15,640 nt of DNA, taken from NCBI GenBank assembly GCA_002354135.1, contig DEKZ01000046.1, forward strand, positions 1-15,640. The letters run 5' to 3'. Positions 5,913-13,294 of this stretch are shown here, in pieces. Within the stretch, counting starts at the first letter, position 1; each line of letters opens with the position of its first letter. The translations under genes were made by a program, and so were the position numbers. The notes beneath the pieces were generated by a model. It was not told the origin of the DNA and searched no databases. It was given only the letters and a program-made list of their open reading frames with translations. The DNA is from Massilia sp. UBA2709. GTDB lineage: Bacteria > Pseudomonadota > Gammaproteobacteria > Burkholderiales > Burkholderiaceae_D.

Positions 5913-6842
5913 ATGGCCGACGAAGGAATGCGCCCGATTATCGTCAAGCGGATCAAGAAGACCGCCGGCGGTCACCATGGCGGCGCCTGGAAGATCGCCT
6001 ACGCCGACTTCGTGACGGCGATGATGGCCTTCTTCCTGCTGATGTGGCTGCTCGGCTCGACCTCCAAGGGCGACCTCGAGGGCATCTCCGATTTCTTCAA
6101 GAACCCGCTGAAGGTGGCGATGTCGGGCGGCTCGGGTTCTGGCGACAGCTCCTCGGTCATCAAGGGCGGCGGCGACGACCTGACGCGCCGCAACGGTCAG
6201 GTCAAGAAGGGCGACACGCCGCCCGAGCACAAGACCTACGACCTGAACGCCGCCAAGGCTGCGCTCGAGCGCGCCGAGGGCGAGCGCCTGCGCACGCTCA
6301 AGACCAGGATCGAGTCCATCATCGAGGCGAATCCGACCCTCAAGAAGTACAAGAACCAGCTGCTGCTCGACATCACCAGCGAAGGCCTGCGCATCCAGAT
6401 CGTGGACGAGCAGAACCGCCCGATGTTCGCGCTCGCCAAGGCCCAGCTGCAGCCCTACACCCGCGACATCCTGGAAGTGCTGGGGATGGTGCTGAACGAC
6501 GTGCCGAACCGGATCGGCCTGTCGGGCCACACCGATTCGACCCCGTACTACAGCGATGCCGGCTACAGCAACTGGGAGCTCTCGGCCGACCGCGCCAACG
6601 CCTCGCGCCGCGCGATGGTCGTGGGCGGGCTGTCCGACGAGAAGATCCTGCGCGTGGTCGGGCTGGCCGCGGCGGCGCCGCTCGACCGCGCCGACCCGTT
6701 CAACCCGATCAACCGCCGTATCAGCATCATCGTGATGAACAAGCGCACCGAGGACGCCGTCATGCGCGACGCCGCCACCCTCGATGTGCCGGCCCAGGAC
6801 GGCGAGGCGGCGGCGAAAGCCGTCACCGCGGCCACGCAATGA
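5913..6842 (+). CDS. motB: Flagellar motor protein MotB
   Basis: Second stator subunit: a single membrane helix followed by a periplasmic peptidoglycan-binding domain that anchors the stator. 309 aa, like E. coli MotB (308). Basic N-terminus (PIIVKRIKK), then WKIAYADFVTAMMAFFLLMW with Asp32, the proton-carrying aspartate, at exactly the E. coli position. The C-terminal OmpA-like domain (about 150-280) has LLLDITSEGLRIQIVD, the GHTDSTPY motif and NRRISIIVM. A glycine/serine-rich linker lies at about 71-88. No strong ribosome site precedes the ATG, so coupling to motA translation is possible. The tail after about residue 283 is alanine-rich and variable. Confidence 0.97.
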   Translation: MADEGMRPIIVKRIKKTAGGHHGGAWKIAYADFVTAMMAFFLLMWLLGSTSKGDLEGISDFFKNPLKVAMSGGSGSGDSSSVIKGGGDDLTRRNGQVKKGDTPPEHKTYDLNAAKAALERAEGERLRTLKTRIESIIEANPTLKKYKNQLLLDITSEGLRIQIVDEQNRPMFALAKAQLQPYTRDILEVLGMVLNDVPNRIGLSGHTDSTPYYSDAGYSNWELSADRANASRRAMVVGGLSDEKILRVVGLAAAAPLDRADPFNPINRRISIIVMNKRTEDAVMRDAATLDVPAQDGEAAAKAVTAATQ

Positions 6843-6870
6843 CCTGCCGCGTCAGGACAGGAGGACAATA

Positions 6871-7419
6871 ATGACAAGAAAAAAGATTTTGGGCTCGCAC
6901 GTGAAGCGGCTGCTTTCCGGAGTCTCCGCGCACGGGCGACGCCACCTCAGCGAGGTCGAGACCGACCTGCTGCAGACCGAGCTGCTGCTGGAAGAGGCGA
7001 TCGAGAAGCTGACCAGCAGCTTCATGGCCATCCATAGCGCAGTCGGTGCGCGCCAGGAGGCGATCGACCGCCTGCTCGCGGGCGGCACGCCGACCCCCGA
7101 GGACAGCGCCGCGCTGGCCGCGATGAGCGGCGAGATCGGCGGCCACGTGAACACGGCGATCACCAGCATGCAGTTCCAGGACATGACCAGCCAGCTGATC
7201 GACCGCACCCTCAAGCGCGTCACCGGCCTGCGCGAATTCCTCGGCACGCTGGGCGAGCATGGCTCGGACATCGCGCCGGAAACGGGCAGCGAGGAAATCG
7301 TCGAGCGCCTGGGCAAGGTCAGCATGGCGCTGGCCATCCAGTCGCTCGAGCTGCGCAGCGTGCTGCGCAAGTCGGTCGAGCAAAGGCATCTCGAAAGCGG
7401 GGATATCGAACTGTTCTGA
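6871..7419 (+). CDS. CheZ-like chemotaxis phosphatase, short divergent paralog
   Basis: Predicted 182 aa helical protein, 28 bp after motB, with an excellent ribosome site (AGGAGG, 6 nt before the ATG). Residues 99-110 read SMQFQDMTSQLI, which aligns with the CheZ active-site helix (AQDFQDLTGQVI in the cheZ gene of this window). The two CheZ catalytic positions, Asp143 and Gln147 in E. coli, correspond to Asp104 and Gln108 here. The N-terminus is basic and unlike CheZ. The C-terminus does not have the usual CheZ tail (VDDLLDSLGF) but ends GDIELF, close to the GEIDLF end of CheD in this cluster. It lies directly before the first cheY, so dephosphorylation of that CheY is a reasonable inference. 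It could also be a non-catalytic scaffold. Confidence 0.65.
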   Translation: MTRKKILGSHVKRLLSGVSAHGRRHLSEVETDLLQTELLLEEAIEKLTSSFMAIHSAVGARQEAIDRLLAGGTPTPEDSAALAAMSGEIGGHVNTAITSMQFQDMTSQLIDRTLKRVTGLREFLGTLGEHGSDIAPETGSEEIVERLGKVSMALAIQSLELRSVLRKSVEQRHLESGDIELF

Positions 7420-7484
7420 CGGTTCGCCCACCACAACAACCATCCCGGCAGTGTACCGGGCACAGAAAACAGCAGGAGCAAAAC

Positions 7485-7850
7485 ATGGCTAAAACAATTC
7501 TCGCGGTCGACGATTCGAGCTCGCTGCGCCAGATGGTGGCGTTCAGCCTGAAGGCGGCCGGGTACCAGGTGGTGGAAGCGGTCGACGGCCAGGACGGCCT
7601 GGACAAGGCGCGCCAGCAGGTGGTCGACCTGGTCCTGACCGACCAGAACATGCCGCGCATGGACGGCCTGTCGCTGATCAAGCAGCTGCGCAGCCTGCCC
7701 GAGTACCAGAAGGTGCCGATCCTGATGCTGACCACCGAGTCCTCGGACGAAATGAAATCGAAGGGCCGTGCGGCCGGCGCCAACGGCTGGCTGGTCAAGC
7801 CGTTCGACCCGCAGCGCCTGATCGAGGTCGTCAAAAAAGTGATCGGCTGA
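7485..7850 (+). CDS. cheY: CheY-like single-domain response regulator (first copy)
   Basis: 121 aa receiver domain with no output domain. Acidic pair Asp9-Asp10, phospho-acceptor Asp53 (LTDQNMPRMDG), a Thr in MLTTESS (Thr83 or Thr84) and Lys105 (WLVKPF) are all present. The aromatic switch residue, Tyr106 in E. coli CheY, is Trp102 here. AGGAG lies before the ATG. It sits between the CheZ-like gene and cheA. The closest known architecture is the receiver that accompanies CheA in many proteobacterial che clusters, which may bind the motor poorly and act as a phosphate sink or a CheA-linked regulator. That role is inference. The second CheY, at 13295, is the better match to the motor-binding type. 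Confidence 0.88.
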   Translation: MAKTILAVDDSSSLRQMVAFSLKAAGYQVVEAVDGQDGLDKARQQVVDLVLTDQNMPRMDGLSLIKQLRSLPEYQKVPILMLTTESSDEMKSKGRAAGANGWLVKPFDPQRLIEVVKKVIG

Positions 7851-7851
7851 T

Positions 7852-7865
7852 GCGGATGCATCCGC
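7852..7865 (+). repeat. Perfect 14 bp palindrome between cheY and cheA
   Basis: GCGGATGCATCCGC reads identically on both strands and lies just after the cheY stop codon, in a 34 bp intergenic gap. It can form a 5 bp RNA stem with a 4 nt loop or serve as a protein site. No U-run follows. Confidence 0.5.
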
Positions 7866-7884
7866 TACCGCAACGGAACCTGTC

Positions 7885-10023
7885 ATGACGATCGACATCA
7901 GCCAGTTTTACCAGGTCTTTTTCGACGAGGCCGAAGAGCTGCTCGCCGAAATGGAGCGGCTGTTGCTGGCCGTCGACGTGGCCGCGCCCGACGCCGAAGA
8001 CCTGAACGCGATTTTCCGCACCGCCCACTCGGTCAAGGGCGGCGCCTCGACCTTCGGCATCACCGACATGAGCGAGGTCACCCACGTGCTGGAGTCCCTG
8101 CTGGACCGGATCCGCAAGGGCGAGATGGCGCTCACCTCGCAGCACGTGGATGCCTTCCTGGCCGCCAAGGACACGCTCAAGATGCAGCTCGACGGACACC
8201 GCAACGGCGCCGCGGTCGACCAGGACACGGTCGCCAACGTGCGCATGGTGCTGCACGACCTGTCCGAGGGCCTGGTGCCGGCCGCTTCGCTGGTGGCGCC
8301 TTCGTTTCTCCACGCCGAGCCGAAAGCCCAGACCGGCGAGGGCGCGCACCGCTACAAGATCGAGCTGCCCAGCGTGGCCCAGCGCGACATCAATGCGCTG
8401 GTCGACGAACTTGGCCTGATGGGCCGGGTCTCGGTCACGCCGCTCGAGGGCGGCCGCAGCGCGCTGATCATCACCACCCACGAGAGCCTGGACGACATCA
8501 TCGCCATCTGCTCGTTCGTGCTCGACCCGGACGACCTGAAGATCTTCGAGGCGCCTCCGCTCACGCCTGAGCAGCGCGCAATCGAGGCGGCGGAGCGCGC
8601 CCGCATCGAGAACGAGCAGGGCTACGGCTTCTTCGATCCGGCCGACGACGCGCCGGCCGCTGCCGACGAGCTGTCGGACGACGAGCGCGGCTACGGGTTC
8701 TTCCAGCCGATCGAGCAGATCCGCGCCATGACCGGCGCCGAGGCCCAGGCGCCGAAGGCGGCCGTGGTCGTGGCGGTGGAACATCACGAAGAGAAGAAGG
8801 CCGTCAAGAAGGACGAGAAGGGCGCCGAGTCCTCCTCGATCCGCGTCTCGGTCGAGAAGGTCGACCAGCTGATCAACCTGATCGGCGAGCTGGTCATCAC
8901 CCAGGCCATGATCGAGCAGCGCTCCAGCGGGCTCGACCCGATGCTGCACGAGCGCCTGCTGTCCTCGGTGTCCCAGCTCACCCGCAATACCCGCGAGCTG
9001 CAGGAAGCCGTGATGTCGATCCGCATGATGCCGATGGATTTCGTGTTCTCGCGCTTCCCGCGCATGGTGCGCGACCTGGCGGGCAAGCTCGGCAAGAAAG
9101 TCGACTTCATCACCCACGGCGCCGCGACCGAGCTGGACAAGGGCCTGATCGAGCGCATCGTCGATCCGCTGACCCACCTGGTGAGGAACAGCATCGACCA
9201 CGGCATCGAGATGCCCGACGCCCGTGCCGCCGCCGGCAAGTCGGAAGCGGGGCGCCTGTTCCTGTCGGCCGGCCATCAGGGCGGCAACATCGTCATCGAA
9301 GTGGCCGACGACGGCGCCGGCCTGAACCGCGAGAAGATCCTCGCGAAAGCCGCGCAGAACGGCCTGGCCGTGTCCGACAACATGAGCGACGCCGATGTGT
9401 GGCAGCTGATCTTCGCGCCGGGCTTCTCGACCGCCGAGATCGTGACCGACGTCTCGGGCCGCGGCGTGGGCATGGATGTTGTCAAACGTAACATCATGGC
9501 CATGGGCGGTTCGGTCGATATCCGGTCCGCGCGTGGTTTTGGCACCACGATTTCGATCTCTTTGCCCCTGACTTTGGCGATTTTGGATGGGATGACAATC
9601 CGTTGCGGTGAGGAAATCTATATCCTTCCATTGGGCTTCGTCGTCGAGTCGCTGCAGCCGCGCCGCGAGGACATCCGCGACATCGCCGGCCGTGGCCAGG
9701 TGCTCAAGGTCCGTGGCGAATACCTGCCGTTGATTGCGCTGTACAGCGTGTTCGACATCGCGCCGCGCTCGATGGATCCGGCCGAGGGCATCGTGGTCAT
9801 CCTGGAATCCGAAGGCAGGCGCGCCGCGCTCCTGATCGACGACCTGGTCGGCCAGCAGCACGTGGTCGTGAAAAACCTCGAGGCAAACTACCGCAAGGTG
9901 TCCGGCATCTCGGGCGCGACCATCCTGGGCGACGGCGGCGTGTCGCTGATCCTCGACGTGGCCGCGCTGGTGCGCTCCACGCGCCAGCTGGCCGACGAGG
10001 CGCTGGCTCCAACATTGAACTGA
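7885..10023 (+). CDS. cheA: Chemotaxis histidine kinase CheA
   Basis: 712 aa receptor-coupled kinase that autophosphorylates and passes phosphate to CheY and CheB. Domains in order: P1 Hpt (about 1-130) with the phospho-His48 in FRTAHSVKGG; a P2-like domain (about 154-222); a long linker with two GYGFF-[DQ]-P motifs (246-252 and 269-275); P3 dimerisation (about 317-385, IRVSVEKVDQLINLIGEL); P4 kinase (about 386-560) with the N box HLVRNSIDHG (431-440), G1 box ADDGAGL (474-480) and SGRGVGMDVV; P5 CheW-like (about 565-705). All kinase boxes are intact. The codons of about 9472-9640 are markedly T-rich at third position compared with the rest of the gene. That patch covers the P4-P5 junction. 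Confidence 0.97.
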   Translation: MTIDISQFYQVFFDEAEELLAEMERLLLAVDVAAPDAEDLNAIFRTAHSVKGGASTFGITDMSEVTHVLESLLDRIRKGEMALTSQHVDAFLAAKDTLKMQLDGHRNGAAVDQDTVANVRMVLHDLSEGLVPAASLVAPSFLHAEPKAQTGEGAHRYKIELPSVAQRDINALVDELGLMGRVSVTPLEGGRSALIITTHESLDDIIAICSFVLDPDDLKIFEAPPLTPEQRAIEAAERARIENEQGYGFFDPADDAPAAADELSDDERGYGFFQPIEQIRAMTGAEAQAPKAAVVVAVEHHEEKKAVKKDEKGAESSSIRVSVEKVDQLINLIGELVITQAMIEQRSSGLDPMLHERLLSSVSQLTRNTRELQEAVMSIRMMPMDFVFSRFPRMVRDLAGKLGKKVDFITHGAATELDKGLIERIVDPLTHLVRNSIDHGIEMPDARAAAGKSEAGRLFLSAGHQGGNIVIEVADDGAGLNREKILAKAAQNGLAVSDNMSDADVWQLIFAPGFSTAEIVTDVSGRGVGMDVVKRNIMAMGGSVDIRSARGFGTTISISLPLTLAILDGMTIRCGEEIYILPLGFVVESLQPRREDIRDIAGRGQVLKVRGEYLPLIALYSVFDIAPRSMDPAEGIVVILESEGRRAALLIDDLVGQQHVVVKNLEANYRKVSGISGATILGDGGVSLILDVAALVRSTRQLADEALAPTLN

Positions 10024-10040
10024 AAACAAAAGGAAAATTC

Positions 10041-10532
10041 ATGTCCATTACCCAGACCAACCAGGCGCAGGGCGCCGACGCCGGTCTCGAATACCTGGCC
10101 TTCACCCTGGGCTCGGAAGAGTACGGGATCGATATCCTGAAAGTGCAGGAAATCCGCGGCTACGAAGCCGTGACCCGCATCGCCAACGCCCCCGAGTTCA
10201 TCAAGGGCGTGATCAACCTGCGCGGCATCATCATCCCGGTAGTGGACATGCGCATCAAGTTCAATCTCGGCACCCCGACTTATGACCAGTTCACCGTCGT
10301 CATCATCCTGAACATCGGCGGCCGCGTGATGGGCATGGTGGTCGACAGCGTCTCCGACGTCACCACCCTGACCCCGGACCAGATCAAGCCGGCCCCGGAC
10401 ATGGGCACCGCCTTCAGCACCGATTACCTGATCGGCCTGGGCACCGTGGACGAGCGCATGCTGATCCTGGTCGACATCGACCGCCTGATGTCGTCGGCCG
10501 AGATGGGCCTGGTCGACAAGCTGGCTGCCTGA
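10041..10532 (+). CDS. cheW: Chemotaxis coupling protein CheW
   Basis: 163 aa adaptor that links receptors to CheA. CheW signatures: EYLAFTLGSEEYGIDILKVQEI near the N-terminus; GVINLRGIIIPVVDMR (56-71) with Arg61, equivalent to the receptor-binding Arg62 of E. coli; and GMVVDSVSDV. A strong AAGGAAAA site precedes the ATG, 17 bp after cheA. The gene ends within a perfect 7 bp hairpin whose loop contains the stop codon. In many che operons one or more receptor genes follow cheW; here cheR follows directly. Confidence 0.97.
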   Translation: MSITQTNQAQGADAGLEYLAFTLGSEEYGIDILKVQEIRGYEAVTRIANAPEFIKGVINLRGIIIPVVDMRIKFNLGTPTYDQFTVVIILNIGGRVMGMVVDSVSDVTTLTPDQIKPAPDMGTAFSTDYLIGLGTVDERMLILVDIDRLMSSAEMGLVDKLAA

Positions 10533-10540
10533 TGGCAGCC
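10523..10540 (+). promoter_or_regulatory. Hairpin with the cheW stop codon in its loop
   Basis: GGCTGCC (10523-10529) and GGCAGCC (10534-10540) pair perfectly around the loop TGAT, which contains the cheW TGA stop (10530-10532). There is no following U-run, so intrinsic termination is unlikely. A role in mRNA stability or in graded expression of cheR is possible. Confidence 0.5.
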
Positions 10541-10607
10541 TGAAACAGGGAACGGCACCGAGCAGCAATCGCGGGCCCGTCCCGCAACGAACACAAGGTG
10601 AGGCAAA

Positions 10608-11462
10608 GTGCCGCTACATAAATCCGACACGGTCAAGGAATTTGACTTCACGCGCGCCGACTTCGAGCGGGTGCGCGCCCTGATCTACCGCCAGGCCGGC
10701 ATCTCGCTGGCCGACAGCAAGCAGGAAATGGTCTACAGCCGCCTGGCGCGGCGCCTGCGCGCGACCGGCATCCAGTCTTTCTCGACCTACCTCGACGACC
10801 TGGAAGCGGGCCGCATGGAGCAGGAGTGGGAAGCCTTCACGAATGCGCTGACCACCAACCTGACCTCGTTCTTCCGCGAAGCCCACCACTTCCCGCTGCT
10901 GGCCGAACATGTGCTGGGCCTGCGCGGGCGCGCCGGCGAGCCGCTCACCATCTGGTGCTCGGCCAGTTCGACCGGCGAGGAGCCGTATTCGATCGCGATG
11001 ACGGTGTGCGAAGCCTTCAACACGCTCACGCCGAACGTGCAGATCGTCGCCACCGACATCGACACGAATGTGCTGGCCACGGCCAGCGAGGGCGTATACG
11101 GGCTCGAGCGCGTGGAAAAGATGTCGCAGGAGCGCCTCAAGCGCTTCTTCCTGCGGGGTAAGGGCCGCCACGAAGGCATGGTGCGGGTGCGCCCGGAGCT
11201 GCGCCAGCTGGTGAGCTTCCGCCAGCTCAACCTGCTCTCGGACAGCTGGCCGGTGAACGGGCAGTTCGATGCGATTTTCTGCCGCAACGTCATGATTTAC
11301 TTCGACAAGAACACCCAGCGCAAGATCCTGGCGCGTTTCGTGCCGATGATGAAGCCGCATGCGCTGCTGTTTGCCGGCCACTCCGAGAATTTCCTCTATG
11401 TTTCCGAATCGCTGCGACTGCGCGGCAAAACGGTCTATGAACTCAACGCCAGGCGCTCCTGA
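10608..11462 (+). CDS. cheR: Chemotaxis receptor methyltransferase CheR (GTG start)
   Basis: SAM-dependent enzyme that methylates glutamates on chemoreceptors, for adaptation. 284 aa, the normal length. N-terminal helical domain (about 10-75), then TTNLTSFFRE with the Arg used in methyl-acceptor binding, the SAM motif WCSASSTGEEPYSIAM, VATDID (Asp binding the adenosine ribose), FCRNVMIYF and AGHSENF. The start is GTG at 10608: an AAGGTGAGG site lies just upstream and the protein begins MPLHKSDTVKEFDFTRADF, in line with CheR N-termini; the next ATG is far inside the domain. It is 75 bp after cheW and 23 bp before cheD. Confidence 0.96.
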   Translation: MPLHKSDTVKEFDFTRADFERVRALIYRQAGISLADSKQEMVYSRLARRLRATGIQSFSTYLDDLEAGRMEQEWEAFTNALTTNLTSFFREAHHFPLLAEHVLGLRGRAGEPLTIWCSASSTGEEPYSIAMTVCEAFNTLTPNVQIVATDIDTNVLATASEGVYGLERVEKMSQERLKRFFLRGKGRHEGMVRVRPELRQLVSFRQLNLLSDSWPVNGQFDAIFCRNVMIYFDKNTQRKILARFVPMMKPHALLFAGHSENFLYVSESLRLRGKTVYELNARRS

Positions 11463-11485
11463 GTACGCGCGAACCGGAAACCACC

Positions 11486-12088
11486 ATGCATTCGAATAGC
11501 CATTTCGCCACCAACGTCTATTACGACCGCACCTTCGACGTCGATGCGGCCAAGATCCTGCCGGGCGAGTACTACTACACCGGCAAGAACATGCTGATCG
11601 TGACCGTGCTCGGCTCCTGCGTCTCGGCCTGCATCCGCGACCGCATCACCGGCCTGGGCGGCATGAACCACTTTATGCTGCCCGACGGCGGCGGCGACGC
11701 CGGCAGCCCGGTGTCGGCGTCGATGCGCTACGGCAGCTATGCGATGGAGGTCCTGATCAACGACCTGCTGAAAGCCGGCGCCCGGCGCGAGAACCTGGAG
11801 GCGAAGGTGTTCGGCGGCGGCGCCGTGCTGCGCGGTTTCACCGCGATGAACGTGGGCGAGCGCAACGCCGCCTTCGTGACCCAGTTCCTGAAGACCGAAA
11901 GGATCCCGGTGCTGGCCGAGGACCTGAACGACATCTACCCGCGCAAGGTGTACTTCTTCCCGCGCACGGGCAAGGTGTTGGTGAAGAAATTGATGCAAAC
12001 GCAGAACGATACGCTGGCCAAGCGCGAGCTCGACTACGCCAAGCGCCTCAAGGTCGAGCCCGTGGGCGGCGAAATCGACCTGTTCTGA
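11486..12088 (+). CDS. cheD: Chemoreceptor glutamine deamidase CheD
   Basis: Deamidates receptor glutamines to glutamates so that CheR and CheB can act on them. 200 aa. Family motifs: VTVLGSCVSACIRD with the nucleophile Cys45, then GGMNHFMLPD with catalytic His62; AKVFGGGAVLRGF and NVGERNAAFV, the conserved glycine-rich and GxRN segments. The N-terminal extension before the core (about 20 residues) and the C-terminal tail (after about 160) are longer than in the minimal T. maritima protein. The tail ends GGEIDLF, which resembles the GDIELF end of the CheZ-like protein at 6871. It lies between cheR and cheB with short gaps, so the three adaptation enzymes are co-transcribed. Confidence 0.95.
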   Translation: MHSNSHFATNVYYDRTFDVDAAKILPGEYYYTGKNMLIVTVLGSCVSACIRDRITGLGGMNHFMLPDGGGDAGSPVSASMRYGSYAMEVLINDLLKAGARRENLEAKVFGGGAVLRGFTAMNVGERNAAFVTQFLKTERIPVLAEDLNDIYPRKVYFFPRTGKVLVKKLMQTQNDTLAKRELDYAKRLKVEPVGGEIDLF

Positions 12089-12105
12089 CCCCGAAAGGAA
12101 GGACG

Positions 12106-13170
12106 ATGAAAACCAAGGTACTGATCGTCGACGACTCGGCCCTGATCCGCAGTGTGATGAGCGAGATCGTCAATTCGCAGGCCGACATGGAAGTCGTGGC
12201 GACCGCGCCCGATCCCCTGGTGGCGCGCGAACTGATCAAGAAACACAACCCCGACGTGCTCACGCTCGACGTCGAGATGCCGAAGATGGACGGCCTCGAC
12301 TTCCTGGAGAAGCTGATGCGCCTGCGCCCGATGCCGGTGCTGATGGTGTCCTCGCTGACCGAGCGCGGCTCGGAAATCACGATGCGCGCGCTGGAACTGG
12401 GCGCGGTCGACTTCGTCACCAAGCCGAAGATCTCGATCCAGACCGGGATGCGCGAGTACACCGAGCTGATCACCGACAAGATCCGCGCCGCCGCGCGCGC
12501 GCGCGTCAAGGCGCGCAGCGTGCACCAGAGCCCGGCCCCGAGCGCGCTGCAGGCCCTGCGCAGCCCCCTGATCTCGTCGGAAAAGCTGATCATCATCGGC
12601 GCCTCCACCGGCGGCACCGAGGCGATCCGCGAATTCCTGATGCAGATGCCGTCCGACTGCCCGGGCATCCTCATCGCCCAGCACATGCCGGAAGGCTTCA
12701 CCAGCTCGTTCGCGCGGCGCCTCGATTCGCTGTGCAAGATCAGTGTCTCGGAGGCGGTCGGCAACGAGCGTATCCTGCCGGGGCACGCCTACATCGCGCC
12801 GGGCCACTCGCACCTGCTGCTCACGCGTTCCGGCGCGAACTACATGACCAAGATCGAGCAGACCGATCCGGTGAACCGTCACCGTCCTTCGGTCGACGTG
12901 CTGTTCCGCTCGGCGGCATTAGCGGCGGGCAAGAACGCGGTCGGCGTGATCCTGACGGGCATGGGTAAAGACGGCGCTGCTGGTATGCTTGAAATGAAAA
13001 ACGCCGGCGCGCACAATTTCGCCCAGGATGAAGCTTCGTGCGTCGTGTTCGGCATGCCGCGCGAGGCGATCGCGATCGGCGCCGCCCACGAAGTGGCGCC
13101 CCTGGGCGCCTTGCCGGGACTGGTGCTGGGCCACCTCGCGGCGCAGGGCGGAAGAGCGTTGCGGGTTTGA
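12106..13170 (+). CDS. cheB: Chemotaxis methylesterase/response regulator CheB
   Basis: Removes methyl groups from receptors; activity is raised by phosphate from CheA. 354 aa. Receiver domain (about 1-125) with acidic pair Asp9-Asp10, phospho-acceptor Asp55 (LTLDVEMPKMDG), Ser82-Ser83 and Lys106 (VTKPK). A linker (about 130-155) leads to the methylesterase domain, with the catalytic triad Ser167 (IGASTGGTEAI), His193 (AQHMPEGF) and Asp289 (GMGKDGA). These are close to E. coli Ser164, His190 and Asp286. AAGGAAGG lies before the ATG. The 17 bp gap from cheD supports co-transcription; the following 124 bp gap to cheY holds promoter-like and hairpin elements. Confidence 0.97.
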   Translation: MKTKVLIVDDSALIRSVMSEIVNSQADMEVVATAPDPLVARELIKKHNPDVLTLDVEMPKMDGLDFLEKLMRLRPMPVLMVSSLTERGSEITMRALELGAVDFVTKPKISIQTGMREYTELITDKIRAAARARVKARSVHQSPAPSALQALRSPLISSEKLIIIGASTGGTEAIREFLMQMPSDCPGILIAQHMPEGFTSSFARRLDSLCKISVSEAVGNERILPGHAYIAPGHSHLLLTRSGANYMTKIEQTDPVNRHRPSVDVLFRSAALAAGKNAVGVILTGMGKDGAAGMLEMKNAGAHNFAQDEASCVVFGMPREAIAIGAAHEVAPLGALPGLVLGHLAAQGGRALRV

Positions 13171-13202
13171 TCCGAATCGCTTGCTTTTGCGTCGGTTTTA
13201 TC

Positions 13203-13229
13203 GCCGTACGGCAACAAAAATGCTATCCT
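13203..13229 (+). promoter_or_regulatory. Possible internal promoter before the second cheY
   Basis: An extended -10-like element TGCTATCCT lies at 13221-13229, and a perfect palindrome GCCGTACGGC at 13203-13212 occupies the -35 side. No -35 hexamer is recognisable. The local sequence is richer in A and T than the neighbouring genes, and the 124 bp gap is the longest within the che cluster, which fits a separate transcript for cheY-cheZ. Confidence 0.3.
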
Positions 13230-13255
13230 TGAGGCTGCTTGTTGCAGCGCCTCAA
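13229..13255 (+). promoter_or_regulatory. Hairpin between cheB and the second cheY
   Basis: TTGAGGCTGC (13229-13238) pairs with GCAG-CCTCAA (13244-13255), with a 2 nt CG bulge and a 5 nt TTGTT loop. The stem is strong but no U-run follows. It could end or protect the cheB message, or sit in the cheY leader. Confidence 0.45.
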
Positions 13256-13294
13256 GCCACACTAACCATAGTAAAAGAATCAACGGAGTAATTC

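Noticed and set aside
7831..10029. 732-codon open frame antisense to the whole of cheA
   Set aside because: It mirrors cheA codon for codon in a GC-rich gene, has His/Arg/Asp-rich low-complexity composition and no family motif; cheA has all kinase motifs.
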